64,000 nt of DNA from Sycon ciliatum (lineage: Eukaryota; Porifera; Calcarea; Leucosolenida; Sycettidae), in the NCBI RefSeq assembly GCF_964019385.1, contig NC_088649.1, forward strand, positions 15,844,347-15,908,346, read 5' to 3'. Made by a program: the position numbers and the translations under genes. The notes below the pieces were generated by a model, which did not search any database, had not been told where the DNA came from, and saw nothing but the letters and a program-made list of their open reading frames with translations. Shown piece by piece: positions 1-11,701 of this stretch. Every line of letters begins with the position of its first letter. The first letter of the stretch is position 1.

Positions 1-125
1 CTTTCCCTCAAATTAGTGAATTTTGTACAGCAGTAAAACAATAAATGTAAAAAAGAGAAGAAACACATGAGAACGAGTTATGCAGCAACCTTCCAGGACT
101 GTAAATACTGTATAGCAGGAAATTT
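1..125. repeat. SINE-like 3' end plus short interspersed repeat
   Basis: The first ~40 bases (AAATTAGTGAATTTTGTA region) resemble 11823-11860, which lies just downstream of a tRNA-like promoter, so they may be the 3' part of the same SINE family. Bases 44-125 (AATAAATGTA...GAACGAGTTA) recur at about 6660-6738 on the same strand and, inverted, at about 37500-37556. No coding potential is seen. Confidence 0.4.
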
Positions 126-261
126 TCGTACGAAATATATTTTCGTACGATTTCGTACACCGCCTTTTTGTACTAAACTTAATTCCGCATGTGTTTACCG
201 CTGCCTGCATGAACTTGGTAGTCCTCTTCTGCGAGATCGCTTTACTTCTGCTCTTGTTCTG

Positions 262-279
262 CCCCCCCCCCCCCCCCCC
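262..279. repeat. C18 homopolymer
   Basis: An uninterrupted run of 18 C. Similar G runs of 13-20 occur at 2103-2115, 11323-11337, 26596-26614 and 47269-47288. Confidence 0.95.
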
Positions 280-333
280 GACACCTGATATGGCTTCAGT
301 GCGACCTCTTATTTACGCGTTGACAGATGTTAA

Positions 334-1419
334 AGGGGAACTGTCACCAAAATTTTTCTTTGTCTTATCTTGTAGTTCTTTGGCTCCTGATCAGAATGGT
401 GTTATTCTTTTTTCTCTGCGATGACTGGAAGTGGGTGAAAACTTGAAAAGAAGGTCCCCAAAATTGTCCCGAAGTACCGAGTGACGTCACGCCGGACTTG
501 ACCCCCACGCGTACATTCATCGTCAAAAACGAAGTCCAGCCCGTGTGCTGGTCGATCGAGCCAACTGTTTGATGTACGGTGCATGCTTGCCTTCTGAACT
601 CGGGTACTGATGTGTACGTTGTACACAATGAGAATGCCAAAAAGGGACAAAACAAACACAAGTCGACAGCAGTTTGTCGCACTGGTACTTCCTCCACGAA
701 GCTCCAGCTCTTTTTTCCTTTGTGATTACGAAGGAGTGGAATGATGTTTGTCTGCTGTTAGTGTGACACACATACCTCGTACTTGAACATTTTGTCGTTG
801 TATCGAAGGTGGCGGTGTTGCCCACCCGGCTCTGAAATGAAAGGCGTTGGAGTTTGTCAACTACATCTTCAACAACATCGCCAGCTAAATTGCCTTCACG
901 TAGCTACATTGCGTTCCTTTGGGGCTCGGGTTGGTGGTGTTATCGCCGGCCGGAGGAGTACTGTTTTCTGCATACGCGCTCATCATCGTGTTGTTCCTCA
1001 CACGAAAAGTTCAAAACAACGACGTACTTCCGTGCTCACAAATAAAACTTAGATCCTCAGCTGCTTTATATTTTGATTTGGCTGTGTAGCTGCACGTAGG
1101 TCTCTGCCTCTTTGGCATTCTCCTTCGGTACGGCGTACCCATCTGTGTTAAAGTTCAAAAGGCACACGTGTACTTTACATCGGAACAGCTAGCTCGATCG
1201 ACCAGCACACGGGCTGGACTTCGTTTTTGACGACGAATGTACGCGTGGGGGTCAAGTCCGGCGTGACGTCACTCGGTACTTCGGGACAATTTTGGGCACA
1301 TACTTTTAAAGTTTTCACCCACTTCCAGCCATCGCAGAGAAAAACAGATAAGACCATCATGATCAGGCGCCAAGGAACTACAAGATAAGACAAAGATGTT
1401 TTTTGGTGACAGTTCCCCT
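334..1419. mobile_element. TTAA-flanked (Kolobok-like) element with ~240-bp inverted arms
   Basis: The ends AGGGGAACTGTCACC and GGTGACAGTTCCCCT are inverted and flanked by TTAA at 330-333 and 1420-1423. The inverted similarity is not limited to the tips: about 334-570 pairs with about 1190-1419, including shared stretches around the GTGACGTCA and CCAGCACACGGGCTGG sequences. TTAA duplications are used by the piggyBac and Kolobok superfamilies, and the AGGGG start fits Kolobok better. No transposase is recognisable in the ~620-bp centre, so this is probably a non-autonomous foldback derivative. Confidence 0.75.
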
Positions 1420-1423
1420 TTAA

Positions 1424-2012
1424 TTAAAGGTTGCGAGAGGGCCACAAAAATCGGAGGCTTTCCCACGTTTCTCTTCCAACAAATGCAGTGTACAATGCCT
1501 CGATCTTACTACGATGGACTTACTGGAGACAGCGTTCACTTGCGCACCTGCACTAAAGACAGTTCACTTTCGTCCCAATGCAGTCCACCGGCTTCTACCT
1601 CGTCTTGATGACTCAAAGGCGACTGGACCCGACGGTATTTCCGCTCCGTCTTGAAGGAATGCCATAGGGAACTTGTAAAGACACTATCTCAGCTCTTTGC
1701 TTCCAACAAAGAATCCAGCCACGGAATTCCACTTGGAAAAGTCTTCCACGAGCGGGGTCAGATTCGAGTCGTAAAGGGTGGGGGAGGGTACATCAGATCA
1801 ATCAACGAGATGCCAAATCCCGAAATCCCATTGGCCACATCTCAAAAGACAGAACTACGGAAAAAAAATGTTTTTTTTCTCCAAAACATCCACACCACGA
1901 CTTACATGACCTTTATTTTGGTTGTGGCGTCGAACAGCCCGACAGGTAGGTAACCCAATTGAATACGGCTCAAATATCTGGGAGAACAAAGTAGAACTCG
2001 GATAAGATTTTT
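1424..2012 (+). repeat. Repeat R1 copy a (LINE-derived)
   Basis: The sequence starting AAAGGTTGCGAGAGGGCC recurs at 10719 and parts recur at 14508 and 27700. It includes a degenerate RT-linker segment: around 1605-1700 the plus strand reads (with a one-base gap) SKATGPDGIS then LKECHRELVKTLSQLFA, the motif that starts RT domains of CR1/L2/Jockey-type LINEs. The tail (TGACTTACA... ACAGCCCGACAGGTAGGT ... GGGAGAACAAAGTAGAA) is shared by all four copies. Stops and indels mark it as a relic. Confidence 0.65.
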
Positions 2013-4015
2013 ATTATTATTATATATTTGAGGGATGACCCAGATGCAGGTAGCCATTTGAGGCGTTCTCCACTGGTGCGATATTGAATAGGTAGCATAA
2101 CAGGGGGGGGGGGGGTAGAATAAATTAGCCAGGCACATGGAATGAGACAATAAAACTTCAAAGGAAAGTGTAATGTGCGATTACTGCTGAGGTGTAGGAA
2201 TGCCAGTGGTTTTATGGGCATGCTCATGTGTATATAGACGTAATTTCTTCTTAAATTCCTGCATGGAGTCTGCAGGGAGTCTGTAGGGGTTATCTTCGGT
2301 GGTAGACAGTTCTAAAGTACAGACATTCTAAATAGGAACATAGACTTTGATAACGATTCGTATTTAGGTAAACTGATTTGAGCCAGCGCAAGCGAAAAGG
2401 GGCGTTATCCCGCTGCACGTGATTTTGAGAAAATTGCACTTCAAGTGAATCATCTGATTTCCGGCTGTCACGTTCGGATCGAACTTGAAACTGTGCGTTT
2501 TCTGTGGTTATGTGTGAGATACGTGATTTCTTTGGAGCAAATTCACTATGTCGATAGGAAAGTCAACATCCTACAGCTCCTGTAGAAGAAAACCCTGTCT
2601 AAATCGACCCACATACCACGCATTGGCGATCAAAAATCGATCTATCGAGAGCGCAACCTCCGCTGCATGCGCAGCATGCGCGAGTGTGAAAGGTAAAGGA
2701 ACTTGCTTTCAGCGCAGCTGCCTTCCTCCCTTCGGTTTCCCCTGAGTCATTGGGTTGGTGTAGCTACTCACCATGAGCTACCGTAAACGTTTCACCATCA
2801 AAAAAGCGCTGAAATCTCTCCTGGCCTGAGAGAAGATGAGGCTGAATTGTTTGGTGATAGAAATATTATCAACACCTAAGAACAAAAAATTAGTGTATAT
2901 AACTGCTCCTTGCCAGACTTTGACTTCATATTGCATCCTGATGATGGCAATTTGCCGAAACGTTGAAAATGATTCTGTGAAATGAAAGGAGTTGTGAATT
3001 TGCAGTTTGCAGGGAATGAGCATGTGTGCTCACCAATTCTCTTCGAGTTATGAAGCTGCAGGATGCCTCACCGCTACTTCGTTATATTTTTTAGGTGCTT
3101 GAAGTTGCTCATATGTTGCTCAGACGAGTACGATCTGATTCTTCGTCAAGGTGAGACATGTCGCAGTCGATCCACGTCGGTCCCGTGGAGAACCGGTCAC
3201 ATTTGAGTATGCTCAGAGAATGCGCTGATCGAGAAATTATGTGGAATTTGAAACTTACTTGTTTCTTTGCTCAGCATACTAGACAACTGAAAACTTTAGC
3301 GGAAGATCCCAAAAACACATATTTAGAATTGACCATTCTGACCTCTCAATTGAATATAAGATGTAGATGTTAAGGGTTTTGTTGCCTACTGATGTCTATG
3401 TCTCTTTAGAACCAAATTTTATGACACTAGATCAATTTTTGAAAATACCGATTTTTCGCCTGAAAATGGTAGGAATCCAGGTGGTTTTGGGTAGTCCTCA
3501 AAGGGTGCTACTGTCCTGGACATGAAAATCCGGTCGGTGTTCAAGCGACCCATGGGCGCTGGCCATGCAGCCGTGAGTACGCACACCGTGCACACATTCA
3601 TTTCTGCGCTGTAGCGCTGTAGCATTTTTGGATTGTGAACGTGAACTATGGATTTGGTGTGAATTTTGGCACGTGTCAATGCATATTGCTGGAAGTGACT
3701 ATACCTGTACCCGGTACCAGTCAACTTTCCACCATTGCAAGAAAACACACAGTACACCCAGCAGAAGAAGAAGAGAGAGGAAAAGAAACAGTTGTGTTAT
3801 GATTGTTTTATTTTATTTATTATTTATTACAGCATCTCATAGCACAGTGAGAACACCGGCCAAAACAAAGAGAGAGGGTGTTAGCCAACCACGGCAAGGA
3901 AGGGAGAAGGGGAGGAGAAGAAAAAAAGGAACCGGCATGGATAAGTAGTGATTGCAACAAAATGAGAAACACAAAATCAAAGTCAAGTTATATTTGCAGA
4001 AGCTGGGAAGCTGGG
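2013..4015. other. No gene recognised
   Basis: This stretch holds only short ORFs of unrecognised sequence, a G13 run at 2103-2115 and a hammerhead-like motif at 2938-2961. AT-rich DNA at 3800-3830 precedes the Tc1-like relic. I could not define transposon ends here. Confidence 0.5.
2938..2961 (+). other. Hammerhead-ribozyme-like core
   Basis: The order CTGATGA, a short GGCA/TGCC stem, then GAAAC matches the conserved core and stem II of hammerhead ribozymes, which are known in Penelope-like and other retroelements. I could not pair a convincing stem III or stem I around it, so it could be chance. Confidence 0.2.
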
Positions 4016-4717
4016 CTAGTATCTGGTGTGACCACCATTATTTGTGATGACTTCCTGCAGACGCTTTGGCATGGATGTTGCGAAACTCGCCACATCGGCA
4101 GGCTGCAGCGCTCCCCAATCCAGATCCACGGCCTTTCGCAGCTCATTCGCAGTTTGGCAGTTGTGTGCTACCAGTCGTCGTTTCAGCAAGCTCCAAATGT
4201 TCTGGATCGGGTTTATGTCTGGTGAACGAGCAGGTTGAAACGCAATGATCGGCATGACGTTTTCGAGGATGTGCTGCTGCGCGTTAGGTGACAGAGACAC
4301 AGTGCCGAGGACGTGCACCCTCGCCGGATGCTGTGACTGCTCAGCAACAGGCACAGAATCGCGAGGAAACCAGAACATGATCCGACCGTCGGGGCCGGCA
4401 GCAAAACAAGCTTCGTCGGCGGATACTATCCGGTCGAAGGCGTGGCCTTGGTGGAAGACAACCCACGCAAGACGGTGGAGCTGGTGTGCCTCTGTGAGGA
4501 CGACTTTCCTATGCGGACGCCCAAAGCGATGGGCTTCTGATAGGCGCCGTCTCACCTGCCTAGCACCTACTGATTCGGCTGCTGGACCAACATTAGCCAA
4601 ATCGGTTGCTGCTTTCTCCCTGCTGGAATAGCGGTTGTTTTCAACAAACTGCTGGATGTGCTGAAGTTCGTCAGGGCCTAGTGTGGGCTGAGCGCCACTC
4701 CCCGCTTTCGTCTTCAC
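4016..4717 (-). pseudogene. Tc1-like transposase, internally deleted
   Basis: The 233-residue open frame is the central and C-terminal part of an IS630/Tc1-type DDE transposase, which cuts and rejoins DNA at TA sites. Near residue 100 the text SADEACF fits the first catalytic Asp block, and near residues 170-185 SPDINPIQNIWSLLKR is the typical third-block motif (D..NPIE.LW). The middle block with the second Asp (usually a DNAP or DGAP type motif) is missing: LENVMP runs straight into IIAFQPARSPDINP, consistent with an in-frame deletion of several dozen residues. The N-terminal helix-turn-helix region is also incomplete. The protein cannot be catalytically active. TIRs were not resolved. Confidence 0.8.
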
Positions 4718-5066
4718 TGTAACACCAGCCTCGACCTACTCGATAGTATTGTTTACCTGAACAATGCAACATAGAGAAATGCATATTTGAGTAAATGTCG
4801 CTCTCATTCTGCTCGTATATCCATGGCTTTGATATTTTGCATGCTTACTGGGGTTTTCTTATTGCCGGTCAAGTCGTGAATGCGCCTGCTGCTCAGCCCA
4901 GATCGGTAGAGCCACATGGCGACTCATTACCTCCACCAAACCCACTGCGAAGAAGAGAGTCCTGTTTGTTGGAAACTTGATGCATGCAATTACTGCAGAC
5001 CAGCTGAAGGAGTTCATCGCAGCAAGAGCAGGTGAGGCTGACCACAACATCCAAGTGTTTGACATA

Positions 5067-6327
5067 AATATATGAGCCCCAGCCAGCAGAAACCTGAACA
5101 TGTGTAATTTTTTCAAAAATTATTTTTTCGCTCGAAATTGATTCTACACTATTAATCATTCAAGTTATCAAGTTTGGTGACAATCTGATAAGCGAAAGCA
5201 TGGAAAATAGAGTTTGAAGTCACACAGGTCAAGATTCAGTACAGTTGGCGCAGCATCCATGCCCAGTGACTCCATGCAAGTTGATCCTACAGTTTCTGAT
5301 TGTGATGTGGAACAAGTACATGTAAGTAAATAGAATGCAAGTCAGGCTTGCCCTCTTGGTGCTGCAGGCATGAGTAGTTCAGAAGTGTGACGATATTCCG
5401 TATACACCACTACCTTCTTTACAACACCAGAGTGCAAAACGATACTGATTGGTGGCTGGCCTTCCAAATTGTGTTCAGGGATCTCTGTGCTGGCAGTTTG
5501 AGCATTGTCCCAAAGCTTGCCATACTGATAGATGTACTGACCAATACCACTGACATCCACTCCCTTGCACACTTTCACTCAGACCATGATTTCAGCATAA
5601 TTGTATTTCGATGATATGAGCGAATACTCGCGTTGTGTAGCACGTGAAGATGTTGCCCCAAAGCGTTCAACCGGTTTGACTTTTTAGGAATCCCCTTTCT
5701 CAGCACAGGGAGCAGCCAGCTTGGCATCGTCTGGCAAGGTAGAGTACTAATAATACTACGCTCTGTTTTGCGCCGTGAGAAGCCCTCCATCAGTGTCTGC
5801 AACATCATTGTTGTCGATGTAGAAATACGGATCGCTCAGCGGGTCGACATTCAGCTTCTCCTCGCAGTCGCTATTACTCCAGCACTGACTATCGTCGCCA
5901 CCAGTATCTAGTGTCGATTTTATGAGGGCTCTTCGTTGCTATGAATATGAGACTCGCCACTGCTGGACAAACTCAGCGAGATCGCCACCAAAGAAATAAT
6001 TCTGATCGCGAACTAACTTTCAGCGCCGCTTCGTACAGGGAGTCTCACGCTGACAACTCTCGACCTAAGTCCTTGTCGCGACACCTGTCGCCATCGCTGT
6101 GTCTAAACTCAATCTCCGTTTGACGAGCTCTCACCTAGCGCTAAAATCAATTGACCAGACTCATTTGAAGAAACTTGAAACTCCTTGGACAACGAAGACA
6201 CCCACTCGATCGAAAAAGAATCTTCAAAAGCAAGCTCACTGCGCGTCCCAAACTTTGACGTCACATTTTGATGATTGATATCAAGTACACAAGTGCTGGT
6301 TTTCGCTGGCCGGGGCTCATATATTTT
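5067..6327. mobile_element. ~1.26-kb element with ~45-bp TIRs
   Basis: The left end (TATATGAGCCCCAGCCAGCA from ~5070) is the reverse complement, with few mismatches, of the right end at ~6293-6327 (GCTGGCCGGGGCTCATATAT). A TSD could not be fixed. Two minus-strand segments inside, 5342-5578 and ~5765-5950 (the second rich in Asp, Glu and Asn), look more protein-like than their surroundings but match nothing I recognise. Superfamily unknown. Confidence 0.6.
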
Positions 6328-7632
6328 TTAATCCTCCACTGTGCGTAATGTTGCCAGTGCAACGGAAGAATTGTTTCTCATCAACAAGCTCTTCTGGCCC
6401 AGGGCTGTGTACACAAGGGAGTAAAACTTCGATAAGTACACCCAGTCTGATGCCCGTGGAGATCAACAACCAGCGCAGAGGGGAAGCTTTGCGAAAACGA
6501 ATTGTACAAGGCGAACGCCAAACTCCTACTGTACTCCTAATGCATGACATTGTGATAGACTAGTTGACTACAAAACAAGTTGTTTCACACGATAGAAAGT
6601 TTCGCCGTATGGTTCATGGCAGCTCATCAGGTGTGCAATTTGAAACTCGGGTATTGCGCCAATAATAAATGTAGAAAGGACGAAGGACATATGGAAACGA
6701 GTTAAGAGTAACTCTGCACCACTGTAAATAGATACTAATTCGTTTTCGCAAAGCATCCCCCTTCTGTATTAATCTTTGATATTTCTCAGCCACCTAAGCT
6801 GAGTGGTGTGCTGCTTTGCTGCTTTGAATTGTAGTGAGACCGCTTTGTCAAATATCCTACTGGTCTCGTCATCGTCCAGTAACAAACGACACTCTTTGTT
6901 CCGTTGGGACTGTAGCTTTCGCTCATTTTCGTCGCACTTACCTTCCCCTCTTTGTCCTCTCCTTAACCTTGAACCTTCCGAGTTGGAACGCTACGGAGAT
7001 GTGTTGAAGCTAGATGACAGGACGTCGAATGTCTCAGTACTCTGTCAGTTTTGTGCCTAGTTGTTGCACTTATAAATACAGCCTCTGTGCTACGCGTACG
7101 AGTCCACAATGGAGGAAACAGTTCCGCACGTAGATTGAGTAAATTACGGGTTATAGTTACGGGGGAGGTTGGAATCCGCGAGCGGCAAAAAATAATAATA
7201 TTTCATAATATTTCTACCCCAAACCTGCGCAGCAGGATGCTCAAAGGACTATTATTATTATGCTCTATTCGCGTTAGCATCAGTGAGCTTATAAAGCTCA
7301 CATATAGCCTTCGCTTAAGCCGCAAGAAGGAGCAAGTGAGCGCGAGGAAGCGCAATGCACACAGAGCGTCAAAACAAAACAAAACAACAAAGAGAAAAAA
7401 GAGACAAGCTGCAAGAAGGAGCAAGTGAATGTGAGGAAGCACAGTGCACATCAAGCATCAAAAAAGACAAGATGGAAACGCAAAGTTATGTCCATTGTTG
7501 CATTATCGGCTGCATACAACCTTCACCAGGTCCTGCCACAGGTCCTGCCACTGGGGGCGATCTGGGGCGAGCTGCTGCAGCCTGTTGCAGTCATCTCCAT
7601 TATCTATATATAAAGGTATAAATATTGTTTCA
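6328..7632. other. No gene recognised; short repeats
   Basis: Holds the interspersed repeat near 6660-6738 and a segment at ~7035-7070 (CTCAGTACTCTGTCAGTTTT) that recurs at 36777-36817. Lys/Arg-rich short ORFs at 7300-7430 are low-complexity purine-rich DNA. No coding gene is supported. Confidence 0.5.
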
Positions 7633-8055
7633 TTAGCAGCTACATACAGCCTTCACCAGTTCCCGCCACTGTCGACGGTCTTGGGCAAGCTGCTGCAGCA
7701 TGTTCAAGTCATCGCCAGTTTCTAGGGCGGTATTATTTTTCAGCTTTTTGAGATCATTATTGAGCGTTCGCGGGAGCGTTGTTCTTGGGCGTCCCCTAAA
7801 GCTGGGGCCGTTACCCCCTAAGAAGTAAGCTCCCATGGCACGTCTGGCTGGGGCTGCCTCTTCCAAACGCAGCACATGACCAAACAGCCTCCATCTAGCA
7901 TCTCTGATGATTTGGCTCACGGCGCGAGATTCTGTGCGTTTATAAAGGGAAGTGTTCTTTATTTTGAGCGGGTATTTAATGCCTATCACTGTTCGCAGCT
8001 GCTGCCTGCGAGTCCAATTTCTGCTCCTGTGTCCCCGTGAGACTCCATGTGCCAC
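7633..8055 (-). pseudogene. RTE-like LINE, C-terminal domain
   Basis: Reads RRQQLRTVIGIKYP, then ARWRLFGHVLRL, the conserved C-terminal stretch of RTE-type polyproteins. It overlaps the RT block by ~80 bases in another frame, so one indel separates them. A related copy lies at 15045-15753. The element's 3' end is probably near 7630, close to short TATA-rich sequence. Confidence 0.75.
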
Positions 8056-9481
8056 AGTTATAAAGCAGGATTGGTAGAATGAAGCTATTATAGAGGCGCA
8101 CTCGTAGAGACTCTCTGATGTGTTGCCCTCTCAGCCATATCACCCACATCCGGTGAAGTGCGCTTGTAGCCAACCGCTTTCGTCTGCCTATGTCCTCATC
8201 CACTCCAAGCATCGAGCCCAGCTTTATTGTGTGTCGCCACTGTTCCTCTATTCGATCCTTTTGTCTGCTTATCATGGTGTGTTCCGTCTTCCCCTCATTC
8301 ATCTTCAAGTTCCACTCTGCTAACGAAGAGGATATTGCAGGAAGGCAATTTTTTAGATACTTTTGGTCGGTATTGATGAAGTCCACATCATCTGCATATT
8401 CCGACTCTCCGGGCAGAAGCAGCTGGACGTCTCGGTCTGGTCGCGGCGGTAGACGGTTTTGTACCTCTCTTAACGCAGCTTCCAGGTATATCGTAAACAA
8501 TACCGGCGACAGAGAATCTCCCTGTGGAGTCCCATTGTATGTTTCAAGTGGCTGGCTCAGGATGTTGTTAAGCCGTACTTTAATGGTTGTATCCGTAAGT
8601 AAGCACTGAATAAGATGTAATTCGTCCCGGTTCACAATAGTCTCCAGCACGTTCATGAGCTTTGGTCTTGAAATAGTGTCAAAGGCTTTCGACATATCAA
8701 TTCCCAAAATGGCGATATCTTCCTTTACTCTTTGGCATCTTGCTGCCAACCATCTGTAGGAATACACAGCATCCGCTGTACTTCTCCTGCTGCGAAATCC
8801 GCTCTGGCAGGGCGAGAGGTATTGATCAACTGCCGGCTTAATACGCGTCAATACGATTAGAGACAGTAGCTTGCGTAGTGTATTTAGAAGGGTAACTGGC
8901 CGCAAATTTGCAGGAGGACCTCTCTTCTTGCCCGGTTTCGGCAACGGGACCAATATACCATCACCAAGCTGGATGCGTTGATCTTTAGCGTAATTATTGA
9001 ATAATGTGGCTATGTTACCATGCAGTGATTGCGTCCCATACTTCAGGAGCTCAGCCGGGATTCCATCGGGGCCGGATGCTCTGCCGTTATTTAAACGTTT
9101 TGCAGCCTTGGACACGTCCTCAGTCGTTATGGATCGGTTCAGTGGCATTTCACTCCTCTCCAACACAGTTGTTGCTAGTGCCTGGTCGCAGAATATAGTT
9201 CTGAAGTGTTCCTTGACCGCTTCCATCGATTCCGCAGGTTGAGATATAATTTTGCCTTCAGCATCCTCAACGATAACCGGTGATTGTTTCTGACGACGGA
9301 GTAGCTGGGTTGCTTTGAACATCTTTGCGTCATTCTTTATTCTTCCTATTTCTCCCACTCGTTCATCAAGCCTGATCGATGCTATCTTGAGGCATTCCCG
9401 CCGAATCTGGTGTGAAATGCGATTGCGTTCTTGCTTCATCTCAGAAATCTTCCCAGCGTCTTTGCAGTTAGTGAGATCCAA
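7976..9481 (-). pseudogene. RTE-like LINE, reverse transcriptase part
   Basis: A 501-residue open stretch contains the RT landmarks in order: NGRASGPDGIPAELLK, LRPVTLLNTLRKLLS, SGFRSRRSTADA, DMSKAFDTISRPKL, GTPQGDSLSPVLFTIYLEAA and EYADDVDF with the two catalytic Asp. The thumb and connection region follows (NEGKTEH, GSMLGVDEDIGRRK, LLYNCGTW). The catalytic box is present, so inactivity comes from frame breaks at both ends. The upstream frame is the endonuclease block and the downstream one is 7633-8055. Confidence 0.85.
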
Positions 9482-9525
9482 ACGTAACTTGCGTTTTTTT
9501 CTCGGCTAGCTGTTCAATGGCACTG

Positions 9526-10616
9526 TTATAGCCATTTGTATGTACTTTTCTTCTTTTTTGTACTATGCCAATGGATGATGCAGCTGACTCCTTCATAATG
9601 CCGGTGATCTTCCATGTTGTCCATCTCACTGCATGTCAATTCCAGACCCCGCTCGATTGCCGCTTGGTATGCCTCCCTCTTGCTCAAGTCACTGAATTTC
9701 TCATTGGTCTCCCTTGATATGCATGGCGCATTCAATTTCTTGTAAATATTGGTCAGGTTGACTTTAGTGAGGACAAGGCGGTGGTCACTCTCCATCTTTG
9801 TCCCCGCATATGACCTCGCATCTTCCACCACAGAACGCTCACTATTCCGACAGAATATATAATCGATCTGGTTGTATATGGGTATTGCTGAACCACCGTC
9901 TGGGTTGTGACGCCATCCTGTCCATGTTGTGATATGTGCCGCACGGTGTTGGAATGCAGTGTTGCAAGCAAACAGGTGGTTGTCCGACGCAAAGTCAGAC
10001 AGAGCCTGTCCACTGTAATTGCGGCGGCCTCTTGAGTGTGCTCCGCAGCACGACAAATCATGTCTCCCCGTAGCTGTAACGGAACGTTTTCCAACTTTTG
10101 CATTGAAATCACCTATCACGAAAAGCATGGCTGATGATGGAAGCTTCTGAATTGTCTCCAATAAACTGTTGTAGAATTCATCCAGACAGGCAGGATCCTC
10201 CGCAACGCGTCCAGATGTTGGTGCATAAACGTTGATAAACGAGCACAGAGTTCTATCGGACAGCCATAGCTGCAGCACAGCGATCCGGTCAGAGATACTC
10301 CAGTATCTGTGAATTCGGGGCAGTAAACTTATTTTTACGGCGAATCCAAGTCCATAGTGTCGAGAGGTCGACGAAAGACACAGGAGTCGATAATTATCAA
10401 TAATTCCATCGAAGCCCTGAGAGATTTTTGTCTCTTGCAGGCAGCAGAGTTCAGCTCCATATCTTGTTAGGTCACAAATAAGTTGATTTTTTTCAAATTT
10501 GAATTTAGTCCACGAACATTGAAAGTTCCGACGTGAAACAAGCTACTCTTGTTTCTACGACTGCTACTCAGAATACTGCGGGTCCTCAAACCCACCTGCT
10601 GATTAGCGAAAGACAT
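9526..10616 (-). pseudogene. RTE-like LINE, apurinic endonuclease part
   Basis: An ATG at 10614-10616 opens a frame running into VGTFNVRGLNSN, the start of an APE-type endonuclease domain. A one-base slip in an A-rich stretch near 10500 shifts the frame, after which ELCCLQETK, GDFNAKVG, QIDYIFC and SDHRLV follow in order; these are the catalytic and DNA-binding landmarks of LINE endonucleases, which nick target DNA to prime reverse transcription. The frame closes near 9526 where it should continue into the RT block at 9481. Motif style (GDFNAKVG, QIDYI) suits the RTE group. It is one element with the next two features, damaged by at least three frame breaks. Confidence 0.8.
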
Positions 10617-10718
10617 AGGCCATAGGGTTCAAGAACAGAACCACCATGGCTGAGAGGCGTCACTCTCTCATCCAAACGCCCGCAAAGGACTAGTTTTAAA
10701 TTTAGGAATGAGCCACCT

Positions 10719-11690
10719 TAAAGGTTGCGAGAGGGCCGCAAGTTATGAGAACTCGGAGGCTCTCACGTTTCTCTTCCAACAAATGCAGTGTACAAGGCCT
10801 CGAACTTACTACGATGGACTTACTGAACACAGTATTCACTGGCTCACATGCACTAACGACAGTTCACTTTTGTCCCAGTGCAGTCCACCTGCTTGTACAG
10901 TCCATTCATCGGAAACTGGCCCGCTGGCTTTTGAAAGTCGGATTTGGACCGAATTGAGGATCAAAAACCCACTTTAAATCTCAAAAATCTGGGTTTTGGA
11001 TCTGTTTCTCCATACATTTTGCCATTGCATACCTGTCCTAATATTGTAAAACCTGGCTGAATTTCTATTTCCCTGTTCTTGGACTTTTCTGGCCTCAAAT
11101 GTGGCAAGGATTAATTGCACGGGTCACACAATGCAGGATGTACTGTTGTTTTCACGATATGTACAACTATGTGAGAGAGACACCAAAAAGTTAGGGTGCC
11201 AGTTTCCAATGAATGGACTGTAGCTCGTCTTGAATTCCTCAAAGGCGACTGGACCCGACGGTGTTTCCGCTCCTGTCTTGAAGGAATGCGCCAGGGAACT
11301 TGTAAAGACGCTATCTCAGCGTGGGGGGGGGGGGGGGTAGATGAGATCAATCCCGAAATCCCATTTGCCACATCTCAAAAGACGAGAACTACGCCAAAAA
11401 TGCCGTTTTACGATACATGCACAACATGACTTACAGGTTTTCTAATTTGGTTGTTGCATTAAACAGCCCGACTGGTAGGTGAACAAATGGATTATCGTCC
11501 AAATCTCTGGGAGAACAAAGTAGAATTTTGATAGGATGTATAATCACTTTCTGGAATAATTTCTTATTACTCTATTTTGCATGCTAGTTTGTAGGTGGAG
11601 TGTGTGGGTTACAGTGAGGGCTGCGTGCCACCCGCCTGTGTAGATTCACACAAAGTGTAAGTTACAAAGTGTGAAGAAAAATTAATGTAG
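10719..11690 (+). repeat. Repeat R1 copy b (LINE-derived)
   Basis: Long copy of R1. It shares the AAGGTTGCGAGAGGGCC start, the degenerate RT-linker segment (11230-11310, reading KATGPDG.S then LKECARELVKTLSQ) and the full tail to the CCTGTGTAGATTCACAC segment near 11640. It contains a G15 run at 11323-11337. Bases 10711-10720 (AGCCACCTTA) resemble the right end of the TTAA element at 58825-61781. Confidence 0.65.
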
Positions 11691-11701
11691 AACTGTTTCT
11701 G

